A stretch of DNA of 64,000 bases from Pseudodesulfovibrio sp. 5S69. GTDB taxonomy: Bacteria > Desulfobacterota > Desulfovibrionia > Desulfovibrionales > Desulfovibrionaceae. The notes under the pieces are model-generated. The model ran no database searches. It was not told where the DNA came from and was given only the letters and a program-made list of their open reading frames with translations. This document shows positions 26,046-34,928 of this stretch, piece after piece; position 1 is the first letter of the stretch, and every line of letters begins with the position of its first letter. Position numbers and translations under genes: made by a program. Location of the stretch: contig NZ_CP146609.1 in assembly GCF_037094465.1 (NCBI RefSeq), positions 2,847,501-2,911,500 on the forward strand, read 5' to 3'.

Positions 26046-27083
26046 ATGATCAATAATATGGTAACCATTGTTATCCCCACGCATGAGCGTCACCACCTTC
26101 TGGAGAAAAGGGTCCTCCCGTATTATTTGCAGTTCGACGTCCCGATCCTCGTTGTCGATTCGAGTCAGGAGCCGCACCAGCCCTCCGTCGAAAATCCGGC
26201 CATCGACTACATCCACTGCCCGGGCGAGCCGATCCCGCACAAGCTGAAGGGACCGATCCTGGACCATGTCCATACTCCATACATGTTCACGAATGCCGAC
26301 GACACGCTCCACTCAATGAAAGGCGTACAGACCTGCATTGAGTACCTGGAGGCAAACCCGGACTATTCCACTGCGCTCGGCCTGCTCTTCCAATGCTACC
26401 ACAACGACCGGTCCAGGGTGGGCGCCAACAACTTCGACCTCTACTCCCTCCCAGTGGATTCCGACCGGGCCGAAGAACGCCTCCTGCAGGACTTCGCCAA
26501 CTTCGACTCGGTGTTCTACGCGGTGACCAGGACCGACTGCTGGCAAAACACCATGCGCAGGCTGCCGCCGGAGATAGTCAACTATTACCTTATGGAAACA
26601 TACGTGGTCATGATGGCCCTCATCCACGGGAAACGGGCCAAGCTGCCGATCATGTACTCCGCCACCGAGGCGGGGCCGTCCATCAACGATCAGGACCTCA
26701 GGTACCATTGCAGCCCGTTCAAGCTGGCGACCGAGGCCCGCTACGCAGTGGAAGTGGCAGCGGTGAAACAGGCGGCCGTGGCGTACCTGCAGGATAAATC
26801 CGGCATTTCCGAGGCCCGCTCCCGCCTCTATGTGGACGGCGCCCTGGCCCTGTACTGGCTCCAGGACAAACCGATCAAGAGCCTGAAAGACCGGATCGGG
26901 AACGAATGGAATACCTTTCTCGGCAAGACGTTTTGCAAGAAGAAGTACAAGCGCCTGAAAGCCGAGCGGCGCGCCGCGGCGCTCGAACGGCAAAAACGCG
27001 ACACGGAACGATCCTTCGAGCTCATAGGCGAGGAAGGCCGCCTGGAATACGAGCAACTGATGGAACGGGTACGGAACTCTTAG
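26046..27083 (+). CDS. Glycosyltransferase (TIGR00180-like, GT-A fold)
   Basis: The 345-residue protein opens with the GT-A strand and loop MVTIVIPTHERHHLLEKRV, followed by VPILVVDSSQEPH. A DDT triplet in FTNADDTLHSMKG (near residue 86) fits the nucleotide-sugar metal site in a modified DxD form. The C-terminal 70 residues are basic and helical, likely for membrane contact. It should add one sugar during surface-glycan assembly; donor and acceptor are unknown. It follows the ABC exporter after 134 bp that hold no recognisable gene. Confidence 0.75.
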   Translation: MINNMVTIVIPTHERHHLLEKRVLPYYLQFDVPILVVDSSQEPHQPSVENPAIDYIHCPGEPIPHKLKGPILDHVHTPYMFTNADDTLHSMKGVQTCIEYLEANPDYSTALGLLFQCYHNDRSRVGANNFDLYSLPVDSDRAEERLLQDFANFDSVFYAVTRTDCWQNTMRRLPPEIVNYYLMETYVVMMALIHGKRAKLPIMYSATEAGPSINDQDLRYHCSPFKLATEARYAVEVAAVKQAAVAYLQDKSGISEARSRLYVDGALALYWLQDKPIKSLKDRIGNEWNTFLGKTFCKKKYKRLKAERRAAALERQKRDTERSFELIGEEGRLEYEQLMERVRNS

Positions 27084-27093
27084 AGGAAGACAC

Positions 27094-27939
27094 ATGCGCA
27101 TACTCGTGACCGGAGCAACGGGATTCATCGGGAACCACCTCGTCCCCGCACTGCTTGCCAGGGGCGTCCGGGTGATCGCGACCACCCGGCACATGGATGC
27201 CGCCGCGGCCCTGCCCTGGGCTCCGGACGTCTCCTGGCGGGAACTGGACGTTTTTTCCCCGCCCCCCTCGCCCTTCGAAGCCCTGGGGGCCCCGGACCGC
27301 ATGGTCCATCTTGCCTGGCACGGCCTGCCCAACTACAAGGACTCCTTCCATCTCGACAAAAACCTGCCCGCGGACACCTTTTTCCTGAGCGAGATGATCA
27401 GAGGCGGCCTGAAACATCTGCTCGTGGTTGGCACGTGCTTCGAGTACGGCCTGCAGGAGGGCGAACTGTCCGAGACCATGGCCGTCCGGCCCAATACAGT
27501 CTACGGCAGGGCCAAGCATTTGCTCCAAGAACGAATTTGCAACGTGGCCGAAGAATGCGGGACCGTATTCCAATGGGCCAGGCTGTTCTACACCTACGGC
27601 AAAGGGCAAAATCCGAACTCGCTTTTCGCCCAGCTCCAGGCGGCGATTGACAACGGGGAAAAAACGTTCAACATGTCGGGCGGCCAGCAGATCAGGGACT
27701 ATCTCCCTGTCGAGGAACTGGCCGAGGCCCTGGCTTCGATTGTATTGCAGACTAAAATTACGGGCATAATAAACGTTTGCAGCGGCCGGAACCTGACCGT
27801 GCAGAATCTCGTGGAAGCGTATATACGGGAACGAAAGGCGACCATGGCCCTCAACCTCGGCCATTATCCCTATCCGGATTACGAGCCGTTCAAGTTCTGG
27901 GGGAGCACTCGGAAACTCGAGCGGGCCCGGAAAATTTGA
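27094..27939 (+). CDS. NAD(P)-dependent sugar epimerase/4-ketoreductase
   Basis: The 281-residue extended SDR starts MRILVTGATGFIGNHLVPAL with the nucleotide-binding GATGFIG. The catalytic YxxxK is YGRAK near residue 138, preceded by a Thr/Cys in VVGTCFEYG. Members of this branch reduce 4-keto sugars, for example to 6-deoxytalose or abequose-type products. Position next to rfbF/rfbG suggests it reduces the CDP-4-keto-6-deoxy sugar made there, but this is inferred. It starts 10 bases after the glycosyltransferase. Confidence 0.78.
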   Translation: MRILVTGATGFIGNHLVPALLARGVRVIATTRHMDAAAALPWAPDVSWRELDVFSPPPSPFEALGAPDRMVHLAWHGLPNYKDSFHLDKNLPADTFFLSEMIRGGLKHLLVVGTCFEYGLQEGELSETMAVRPNTVYGRAKHLLQERICNVAEECGTVFQWARLFYTYGKGQNPNSLFAQLQAAIDNGEKTFNMSGGQQIRDYLPVEELAEALASIVLQTKITGIINVCSGRNLTVQNLVEAYIRERKATMALNLGHYPYPDYEPFKFWGSTRKLERARKI

Positions 27940-28243
27940 ACGGCCTCCTTCACCCCTGGTTTGCCAAAACTCTTCAGGAAAGATAAATGGATGCCATTAA
28001 GGCTGCGGAACGGGGAAACCGCATGGGCACACAGGGCGTGAACAGCCGGGCCCAAAAAACGGCCCGGACGTTGCGGCGCAATCCCTACGCAGCCGTTACT
28101 CCCCTATCCGGGCAGACCCGTCATCCGGCATCCGCAGGACGCAATCGAGTTGAACGCGTCATGACCGTCGACGGAAAAACGCCGATCGGCATGACGCCCG
28201 GCGGCCGCCTCGAGTGCGCCGGGAATTAACCAAAGGACACCTC
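27940..28243. other. Gene-poor 304-bp gap inside the glycan locus
   Basis: The only open frame of note is an 80-codon ATG frame (27987-28229). It is rich in Arg, Gly and Thr with no domain or good codon pattern, so I do not call it. No terminator-like hairpin was found, so transcription may run through to rfbF. Confidence 0.45.
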
Positions 28244-29023
28244 ATGGAAGTCATTATATTGTGCGGAGGGCTTGGAACCAGACTCAGGGAAGAGACCGAA
28301 TTCCGGCCCAAACCCATGGTGAACATAGGCTCCAGGCCGATTCTGTGGCACATCATGAAGACCTACGCCCACTACGGGCACACGGATTTCCTGCTCCCCC
28401 TCGGGTACAAGGGCGAAATGATCCGGGACTACTTCGTCAACTACGAGTGGATGAACAACGACATCACGCTCGAACTGGGAAACCGGGCGAACGTCTGCAT
28501 GCACGGCTGCCACGAGGAGACCGACTGGCGCATAACCATGTCGAACACCGGCCAGCACACCCTCAAGGGCGGGCGCATCAAGCGGGTGGAGAAATACGTC
28601 AAGGGCGACACCTTCATGCTGACCTACGGCGACGGCGTGGCCAACATCGACATCAACGCGCTGCTCGACTTCCACCATTCCCACGGAAAGATCGTCACCG
28701 TCTCCGGCGTCAACCCGGCCCAGCGCTTCGGCGAGCTCAAGACCGACGGGGACCGCGTGCTGGCCTTTCAGGAAAAGCCCGTGCACACCACCTGCGAATT
28801 GATCAACGGCGGCTACTTCGTGTTCGACCGAAAAATCTTCGACTACCTGACCCCGGACGAGGACTGCGATCTCGAATACGGACCGCTGGAGAAACTCGCC
28901 GCCAAGGGGGAGTTGATGGTCTACCGCCACGAGGGATTCTGGGCCTGCATGGACACCCTCCGGGATACGGAGCACCTGAACAGGCTCTGGGATCAGAACA
29001 AGGCCGAGTGGAAGGTCTGGTAA
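28244..29023 (+). CDS. rfbF: Glucose-1-phosphate cytidylyltransferase
   Basis: The 259-residue enzyme starts at ATG 28244 (AAAGGA upstream). The nucleotidyltransferase signature ILCGGLGTRLREETEFRPKP occupies residues 5-24, followed by MVNIGSRPILWHIMKTYAHY. LTYGDGVANIDI holds the metal-binding Asp, and the length equals that of RfbF. It makes CDP-glucose from CTP and glucose-1-phosphate, the first step to CDP-3,6-dideoxy or branched sugars. rfbG follows four bases later. Confidence 0.93.
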   Translation: MEVIILCGGLGTRLREETEFRPKPMVNIGSRPILWHIMKTYAHYGHTDFLLPLGYKGEMIRDYFVNYEWMNNDITLELGNRANVCMHGCHEETDWRITMSNTGQHTLKGGRIKRVEKYVKGDTFMLTYGDGVANIDINALLDFHHSHGKIVTVSGVNPAQRFGELKTDGDRVLAFQEKPVHTTCELINGGYFVFDRKIFDYLTPDEDCDLEYGPLEKLAAKGELMVYRHEGFWACMDTLRDTEHLNRLWDQNKAEWKVW

Positions 29024-29027
29024 GGGC

Positions 29028-30079
29028 ATGCTGCGCGAATTTTACAAGGGCAAACGCGTCTTCCTGACGGGCGACACCGGCTTCAAGGGGGCCTGGCTCT
29101 CCCTGTGGCTGACGCGCCTGGGCGCCGAGGTGGGCACCTACTCGCTGGCGCCGCACACGACGCCGTCCCTGCACGAACTGGCCGGCGTGGCGTCCCGGGT
29201 CCAGCGCCTGGGCGGCGACATCCGGCAGCCCGCTCCCCTGGCAAAAGCCATGCGCGATTTCCGGCCGGACATCGTCGTCCACATGGCTGCGCAGTCCCTG
29301 GTCCGCCCTTCCTACGAGGACCCGCTCACGACCTTCGAGACCAACGTCATGGGCACGGCCAACCTGCTGGACGCCGTCCGCGGGACCGATTCGGTCCGGG
29401 CCGTGATCAACGTAACCAGCGACAAATGCTACGAGAACAGGGAATGGATCTGGGGCTACCGCGAAAACGATCCCATGGGCGGACACGACCCCTATTCCGC
29501 CAGCAAGGGGTGCGCGGAGCTGGTCGCGGCCTCCTACATCAAAAGCTATTTCAGCAGCGGCCGGGCCGCCGTGGCGTCGGTCAGGGCGGGCAACGTCATC
29601 GGCGGCGGCGACTTCGCGAAAGACCGGCTCATACCGGACATGGTCCGGGCCTTCTCGCGCGGGGAAGCGGTCAAGATCCGCTCGCCGCGCGCCACCCGGC
29701 CGTGGCAGCACGTCCTGGAACCCTGCACGGATACCTCATGCTCGCCAAAAGGCTCGCAGAGGACGGCCACGCCTTCGAGGGCGGCTGGAACTTCGGCCCG
29801 GCCGACGAGTCCACCCGCACTGTGGGCGAAGTGGTTGCGAGATTCAGCGAGAAATGGGGTGACGGAGCCCGGTACGAGCTGGATGAAGGGGACCACCCGC
29901 ACGAGGCGGGCCTGCTCAAGCTCGACTGCTCCAAGGCCGCCAGAGTACTGGAGTGGAGCCCAAAAATGGATTTCTTCACGGCATTGGACCGGACCGCCTC
30001 CTGGTACAAGGCGTGGTCCGAGGGTGCCGACTGCACGTCGCTGACCCTGGAACAGATTGAAGCTTACGAAAGCCTGTGA
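29028..30079 (+). pseudogene. rfbG: CDP-glucose 4,6-dehydratase, frameshifted
   Basis: The first 230 codons encode a normal RfbG: VFLTGDTGFKGAWLSLWLT at the start, catalytic YSASK in DPYSASKGCAE, and RATRPWQHVLEP. After HVLEP the frame is lost at CCC (29721-29723). Family members read HVLEPLHGYLMLA here. The remainder (LHGYLMLAKRLAEDGHAFEG to the end) continues in the +1-shifted frame to TGA at 30079. One missing C in a four-C run explains everything. The enzyme would convert CDP-glucose to CDP-4-keto-6-deoxyglucose. It may be a true mutation or an assembly error in a homopolymer. Confidence 0.88.
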
Positions 30080-30609
30080 TGAAAAAACACGACACCGGAC
30101 TCGAAGGGCTCTACGTCTTGGAATCGGAACCCGTGGGCGACCACCGGGGGATCTTCGCCCGCCTGTTCTGCGCGAAGGAACTGGCCGGAATAGGCCTGGA
30201 CAAGCCCATCAGGCAGATCAACCTCTCCCGCACCACGGCCAGGGGCGCCCTACGCGGGATGCATTTCCAGAACCCGCCCTTCGCCGAAATCAAGATCGTG
30301 CGCTGCATCCGGGGGGCGTGTTTCGACGTGGCCGTCGACCTCCGCCCCAAGTCCCCTTCCTACCTCAAGTGGCACAGCGAAATATTGACTCCCGACAATT
30401 TCAAGGCCATGTACATACCCGAAGGGTACGCCCACGGCTTCCAAGCGCTCGAACCGGACACCGAACTCCTCTACTGCCATACGGAATACTACGCCCCGGG
30501 GGCCGAGGGCGGCGTCCGCTACGACGATCCCGCCCTGGCCATCGCTTGGCCGCTGCCCGTGGCAGACCTGTCGGCCCGCGACGGCCAATTCGAATACATA
30601 ACCACATAA
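30079..30609 (+). CDS. dTDP-4-dehydrorhamnose 3,5-epimerase-like cupin
   Basis: The 176-residue protein starts at ATG 30079, overlapping the rfbG stop by one base. It is an RmlC-type cupin: DHRGIFARLF near 20, QINLSRTTARGALRGMHFQN with the catalytic His near 62, and IPEGYAHGFQALEPDTELLY. It should epimerise C3 and/or C5 of the 4-keto sugar. Because its neighbours are CDP-glucose enzymes, the substrate is probably CDP-linked. Such homologues also act as 3-epimerases before C-methylation. Confidence 0.85.
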   Translation: MKKHDTGLEGLYVLESEPVGDHRGIFARLFCAKELAGIGLDKPIRQINLSRTTARGALRGMHFQNPPFAEIKIVRCIRGACFDVAVDLRPKSPSYLKWHSEILTPDNFKAMYIPEGYAHGFQALEPDTELLYCHTEYYAPGAEGGVRYDDPALAIAWPLPVADLSARDGQFEYITT

Positions 30610-30633
30610 CCCGTAAATCCTTGAGGGGATATA

Positions 30634-31413
30634 ATGCATCCGACCAAAAGCCTGCTGAAAAGACTCTACGCCGTCACCTCGGCGCTCTCGTCCCACTCCG
30701 ACGAGCGGGTATTCATCGCCTGCTTCCCGAAGAGCGGGTCCACGTTTTTGCGCAACGTCATGGCCGAGATCACGGGATACAAGACCGAAGAGGTCTGCGT
30801 GGGCGTCAAGAACGACGAGCAGGGCATCTATCTGCCGGCCCTGATCGACCAGGCCTTCAACGGCATCTCCAGCCGCATGCACATGAAGGCCAAGGACCAG
30901 AACATCGAAATCCTGCAAAAATGCGGAATACGGCCTGTCGTGCTGGTGCGCAACATCTTCGACATCGTGGTCAGCCTGCGCGACCACTGCCACCGCACGC
31001 CCATCTTCGCCATGGTCCAGATGAAGGACGCCTACGCCAAACTGTCCCCGGAAAAACAGTTGGACGCCATCATCGACATGCTCGTGCCCTGGTACATCGA
31101 GTTCTACGCGTCCTGGTACCGGGCCAGGGAGAGCAACGCGGTGGACCTCTACTGGACCAGCTACGAGGAAGTCATGTCCGACAAGCCCAAGGCCGTCAGG
31201 GACATCTGCGGCTTCTACGGCATAAAGACCTCGGACGAGGAGATCGACAGGGCCATCAAGACCATCGAGGGAGACAGGAAGCGGTCGAACTTCAACGTCG
31301 GCAAGACCGGGCGGGGCAAGGAAAACCTCACCCCGGAGCAAATCAGGAAGATCACCGGCATGGCGGGCTACTTCGAGGACATCGACTTCTCCTCCATGGG
31401 AGTGGTCCGCTAG
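30634..31413 (+). CDS. PAPS-dependent sulfotransferase
   Basis: The 259-residue protein carries the 5'-phosphosulfate loop FIACFPKSGSTFLRNVM near residues 28-44 and a 3'-phosphate segment VVLVRNIFDIVVSLRDH near 106. The C-terminal VGKTGRGKENLTPE matches the PAPS-clamping loop (GxxGxxKN-like). It should transfer sulfate to a carbohydrate, probably the sugar made by the flanking CDP-sugar enzymes. Sulfate reducers reduce APS directly, so this gene implies that some PAPS is made. It lies between the epimerase and the C-methyltransferase genes, two bases before the latter. Confidence 0.85.
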   Translation: MHPTKSLLKRLYAVTSALSSHSDERVFIACFPKSGSTFLRNVMAEITGYKTEEVCVGVKNDEQGIYLPALIDQAFNGISSRMHMKAKDQNIEILQKCGIRPVVLVRNIFDIVVSLRDHCHRTPIFAMVQMKDAYAKLSPEKQLDAIIDMLVPWYIEFYASWYRARESNAVDLYWTSYEEVMSDKPKAVRDICGFYGIKTSDEEIDRAIKTIEGDRKRSNFNVGKTGRGKENLTPEQIRKITGMAGYFEDIDFSSMGVVR

Positions 31414-31415
31414 CC

Positions 31416-32642
31416 ATGAACTGCCGCCACTGCCATACGCCGCTCAAGGACGTGTTCATCGACCTCGTGAACCAGCCGCCGTCCAACTCCTTTCTGAAGC
31501 AATCGCAACTGGACGATCCGGAAACCTATTTCCCGCTCAAGCTCTACGTCTGCTCCGAGTGCTTCCTCGTGCAGGTGGACGAATACAAGAATTCCCAAGA
31601 GATATTCTCGGACGACTACGTCTACTTCTCCTCCTTTTCCAGCTCCTGGGTGGAGCACGCCAGGCGATACGTGGACATGGCGGAAGAGCGCTTAGGCCTG
31701 GACCGCGATTCCATGGTCATGGAGATCGCCTCCAACGACGGCTACCTTCTGCAATGGTTCGTGAAAAAGGGCATCCCCTGCCTGGGCATCGAACCCACCG
31801 GCGGGACGGCCGACGCCGCCGAAAAGATCGGCGTCCCCACCCGGCGCGAATTCTTCGGGACCGACCTGGCCCGCAGGCTCAAGGCCGAGGGGAACCGGCC
31901 CGACCTGCTGCTGGGCAACAACGTGCTCGCCCATGTCCCGGACATCAACGACTTCGTCCAGGGGCTGGAGATCGCGCTGAAAAAAGGCGGGACCATCACC
32001 ATGGAATTCCCCCACCTCATGCGGTTGATGGACCAGAACCAGTTCGACACCATCTACCACGAGCACTTTTCCTATCTCTCCCTGACCACGGTGGACAGGA
32101 TATTCCGGGAGAGCGGGTTGACGATCTTCGACGTCGAGGAACTGCCCACCCACGGCGGCTCGCTCAGGATATTCGCCCGCCACGCCGACGAAACGGACCG
32201 TCCCGTCCTGCCCTCCGTCTCCGGTCTGCTGCAAACGGAGGAGGAGAAGGGCATGAAGACGATCGCCCACTACACCGGCTTCCAGGCCAGGGCCGACGCG
32301 GTCAAGGCCGATCTGCTCGAATTCCTCATCCGGCAGAAGCGGGACGGGAAACAGGTGGCCGCCTACGGGGCCGCCGCCAAGGGCAACACCCTGCTCAACT
32401 ACTGCGGCATAAAGAACGACCTGATATCCTTCTGCGTCGACGCCTCCCCGCACAAGCAGGACCTGTTCCTGCCCGGGAGCCACATCCCCGTGCTGCACCC
32501 CAAGGCCCTACGGGAGAGACGGCCCGACTACATCCTCATCCTCCCGTGGAACATCCAGAAGGAAATCATGCAGGAGCACGCCTACGTCTCCGAATGGAAC
32601 GGCCGTTTCGTCACGGCCATCCCCCGGCTGACGGTCCATTAG
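31416..32642 (+). CDS. Sugar C-methyltransferase (TylC3/NovU type)
   Basis: The 408-residue protein has the three parts of this family. An N-terminal zinc domain has CRHCHTPL and CSECFLVQ. A SAM-binding Rossmann domain has VMEIASNDGYLLQWF near 103 and LLLGNNVLAHVPDINDF. A C-terminal sugar-binding domain has YGAAAKGNTLLNYCG near 318. The HEHFSYLS motif near 215 carries the catalytic His/Glu pair. It methylates C3 (or C5) of a 4-keto-6-deoxy nucleotide sugar, giving a branched sugar. Here the donor is probably the CDP-4-keto sugar. Confidence 0.9.
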   Translation: MNCRHCHTPLKDVFIDLVNQPPSNSFLKQSQLDDPETYFPLKLYVCSECFLVQVDEYKNSQEIFSDDYVYFSSFSSSWVEHARRYVDMAEERLGLDRDSMVMEIASNDGYLLQWFVKKGIPCLGIEPTGGTADAAEKIGVPTRREFFGTDLARRLKAEGNRPDLLLGNNVLAHVPDINDFVQGLEIALKKGGTITMEFPHLMRLMDQNQFDTIYHEHFSYLSLTTVDRIFRESGLTIFDVEELPTHGGSLRIFARHADETDRPVLPSVSGLLQTEEEKGMKTIAHYTGFQARADAVKADLLEFLIRQKRDGKQVAAYGAAAKGNTLLNYCGIKNDLISFCVDASPHKQDLFLPGSHIPVLHPKALRERRPDYILILPWNIQKEIMQEHAYVSEWNGRFVTAIPRLTVH

Positions 32643-32781
32643 CCCGGAACCGACCCTGCCCAACCGCCGCAGGTCGGCCGCCACCCGGACTGCGGGCTTG
32701 TGCCCCGCGAAAAATGGGTGCATACCTCCAGCGAACCGATCACGGAAGGTTTACAGCCTTTCCAGAACCGATTTGACCGCA

Positions 32782-33813
32782 ATGAAAGATATTTCCAATC
32801 TACATCCGAAAAAAATCCTGGTCTGCCAGCTCAGGCAGATCGGCGACGTGCTTCTGGCCACGCCGTCCATCCAGCTCCTGAAGGAACGCTTTCCGGACGC
32901 GGAGATACATCTGCTCACCGAAAAGAAGTGCCTCCCCGTGGTGGAGAACAACCCGCACCTTTCCCACATCTGGGCCATCGACAAGAAAAAGCTCAAAAAC
33001 CCCTTCCTGGCCCTGCTCTGGTACCGCAAGGTCGGTCGCGGCGGCTACGATCTGATCGTGGACTTCCAGCGGCTGCCCCGCTGCCGGTACGTGATCATGT
33101 TCTCGGGGGCAAAGGTCAAGCTGACCCAGCACACCGCCTGGTACAACCGCTTCTTCTACACCCACTTCAGCGACGTGATCTACGGCTACGCGGCCATGTT
33201 CAAGGCGTCCATCCTGCGCCCGCTGGGCATCAACTGGGATGGCGAACTGCCCAAAATCTACCTGACCGACGAGGAACGGGCCTGGGCCGACGAATTCATC
33301 CGGGCCGAGGGCATGGAGGAAAACCGCTTCGTGACCATCGACCCGTCCCATCGGCGGATCACCCGCAAATGGCCCGAACGCCACTTCGCCGGGCTGATCA
33401 AGCTGATGCGCAAGCGGCACCCCGAACTCAAGTTCTTCATCCTCTACGGCCCCGGCGAGATCGAGGTGGCCCGCAAGGTGGCCGAACTGGCGGGCGAAGG
33501 CGCGGTCATCTCCGAACACATGCTCACCCTGCGCGAGATGGCCGCCATCCAGGAAAAAGCCGCCCTGCACGTGGGCAACTGCTCGGCCCCCAGGCACTTC
33601 GCCGTGGCCGTGGACACCCCGTCCCTGGCCATCCACGGAGCCACCGGGTTCGGCTGGTGCCCCAAGTCCGAGCGCCATTCCAGCGTGGACAAGGGGCTGC
33701 CCTGCCGCTCCTGCAACAAGAACTCCTGCGAGACCCTGGAGTGCCTGGAGACCTTCCTCCCCGAGGAATGCCTGGACGAGGCCCTGCGCCTGCTCGCCTT
33801 CAAACTGCAGTAG
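32782..33813 (+). CDS. Glycosyltransferase family 9 (heptosyltransferase-like)
   Basis: The 343-residue protein starts at ATG 32782; the frame is open to 32698 and no clear ribosome site is seen. ILVCQLRQIGDVLLATPSIQ near residue 12 is the GT9 acceptor-domain signature, and HVGNCSAPRHFAVAVDTPSL near 268 is the donor-side block. A Cys-rich tail follows (PCRSCNKNSCETLECLE). GT9 enzymes add heptose to lipopolysaccharide inner core. In this locus it may act on the core or on the glycan. Confidence 0.85.
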   Translation: MKDISNLHPKKILVCQLRQIGDVLLATPSIQLLKERFPDAEIHLLTEKKCLPVVENNPHLSHIWAIDKKKLKNPFLALLWYRKVGRGGYDLIVDFQRLPRCRYVIMFSGAKVKLTQHTAWYNRFFYTHFSDVIYGYAAMFKASILRPLGINWDGELPKIYLTDEERAWADEFIRAEGMEENRFVTIDPSHRRITRKWPERHFAGLIKLMRKRHPELKFFILYGPGEIEVARKVAELAGEGAVISEHMLTLREMAAIQEKAALHVGNCSAPRHFAVAVDTPSLAIHGATGFGWCPKSERHSSVDKGLPCRSCNKNSCETLECLETFLPEECLDEALRLLAFKLQ

Positions 33814-33909
33814 GCCCCGGGCCGCCCCGCCTTGCCATAGGCATGGACAGGATATATACAGTGAAGCATCATCATTCGCCATTTTCACGGCCAACGCCGT
33901 TGGAGCACC

Positions 33910-34920
33910 ATGCATCTCAATAACAAAAGAATTCTGGTCACCGGGTCGGACGGTTTCATCGGCTCGCACCTGGTGGAACACCTGGTCCGCCAGGGATATT
34001 CGGTCCGCGCATTCGTCCTGTACAACTCCTTCAACTCCTGGGGCTGGCTCGACGAATCGCCCAAGGAGATCCGGGATTCCCTGGAGATCTTCGCGGGCGA
34101 CATCCGCGACCCCAACGGGGTGCGCGAGGCCATGAAGGGCTGCGACGTGGTCCTGCACCTGGCCGCGCTCATCGCCATTCCCTACTCCTACCACTCCCCG
34201 GACACCTACGTGGACACCAACGTCAAGGGCACCCTGAACATCGTCCAGGCGGCCCGCGACCTGGGCGTTGAACGGTGCGTGGTCACCTCCACCAGCGAGG
34301 TCTACGGCACGGCGCAGTTCGTGCCCATCACCGAGGATCACCCGCTCCAGGGCCAGTCGCCCTACTCGGCCACCAAGATCGGGGCGGACCAGATCGCCAT
34401 GAGCTTCCACAACGCCTTCGAGACCCCGGTGTCCATCATCCGGCCTTTCAACACCTACGGCCCCCGCCAGTCCGCCCGCGCGGTCATCCCCACGGTCATC
34501 ACCCAGATCGGGAACGGGGCCGAACGGATCAAGCTCGGGGCCCTGACCCCCACCCGGGACTTCAACTTCGTCTCCGACACGGTGCGCGGCTTCGAGGCCG
34601 TGGCCGCGTCCGATGCCTGCGTGGGCGAGGTGGTCAACGTGGGCAGCGGGTTCGAGGTCTCGATCGGCGACACGGCCGCGGCCATCGCCGAGGTCATGGG
34701 CGCGGACATCGAAATCGTCTGCGAACAGGAGCGCATCCGCCCGGCCAAAAGCGAGGTGGAGCGGCTGTTCGCGGGCAACGAGAAGGCCAAACGGCTGTGC
34801 GGCTGGGAACCGGAATTCGGCGGGCTCGACGGCTTCAAGCGGGGCCTTGCGCTGACCGCCGAGTGGTTCGCGGACCCGGACAACCTGCGGCGCTACAAGG
34901 CCGACATCTACAACATCTAG
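33910..34920 (+). CDS. legB: NAD-dependent 4,6-dehydratase of legionaminic acid synthesis
   Basis: The 336-residue extended SDR has the cofactor loop ILVTGSDGFIGSHLVEHL and the distinctive LYNSFNSWGWLD segment known from LegB. The active site is SSTSEVYG-like TSTSEVYGTA with YSATKIGADQ (YxxxK). It removes water from UDP- or GDP-GlcNAc to give the 4-keto-6-deoxy sugar. Every following enzyme of the pathway up to CMP activation, except LegH, is encoded directly downstream. Confidence 0.9.
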   Translation: MHLNNKRILVTGSDGFIGSHLVEHLVRQGYSVRAFVLYNSFNSWGWLDESPKEIRDSLEIFAGDIRDPNGVREAMKGCDVVLHLAALIAIPYSYHSPDTYVDTNVKGTLNIVQAARDLGVERCVVTSTSEVYGTAQFVPITEDHPLQGQSPYSATKIGADQIAMSFHNAFETPVSIIRPFNTYGPRQSARAVIPTVITQIGNGAERIKLGALTPTRDFNFVSDTVRGFEAVAASDACVGEVVNVGSGFEVSIGDTAAAIAEVMGADIEIVCEQERIRPAKSEVERLFAGNEKAKRLCGWEPEFGGLDGFKRGLALTAEWFADPDNLRRYKADIYNI

Positions 34921-34928
34921 GACGGATC

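Noticed and set aside
27987..28229. 80-codon ORF in the gap before rfbF
   Set aside because: Composition is Arg/Gly/Thr-rich with no domain, weak coding pattern and a frame likely open by chance in high-GC sequence.
29715..29730. Programmed frameshift in rfbG
   Set aside because: No slippery heptamer or stimulatory hairpin is evident, and this enzyme is not known to use frameshifting. A lost C in a short run is simpler.
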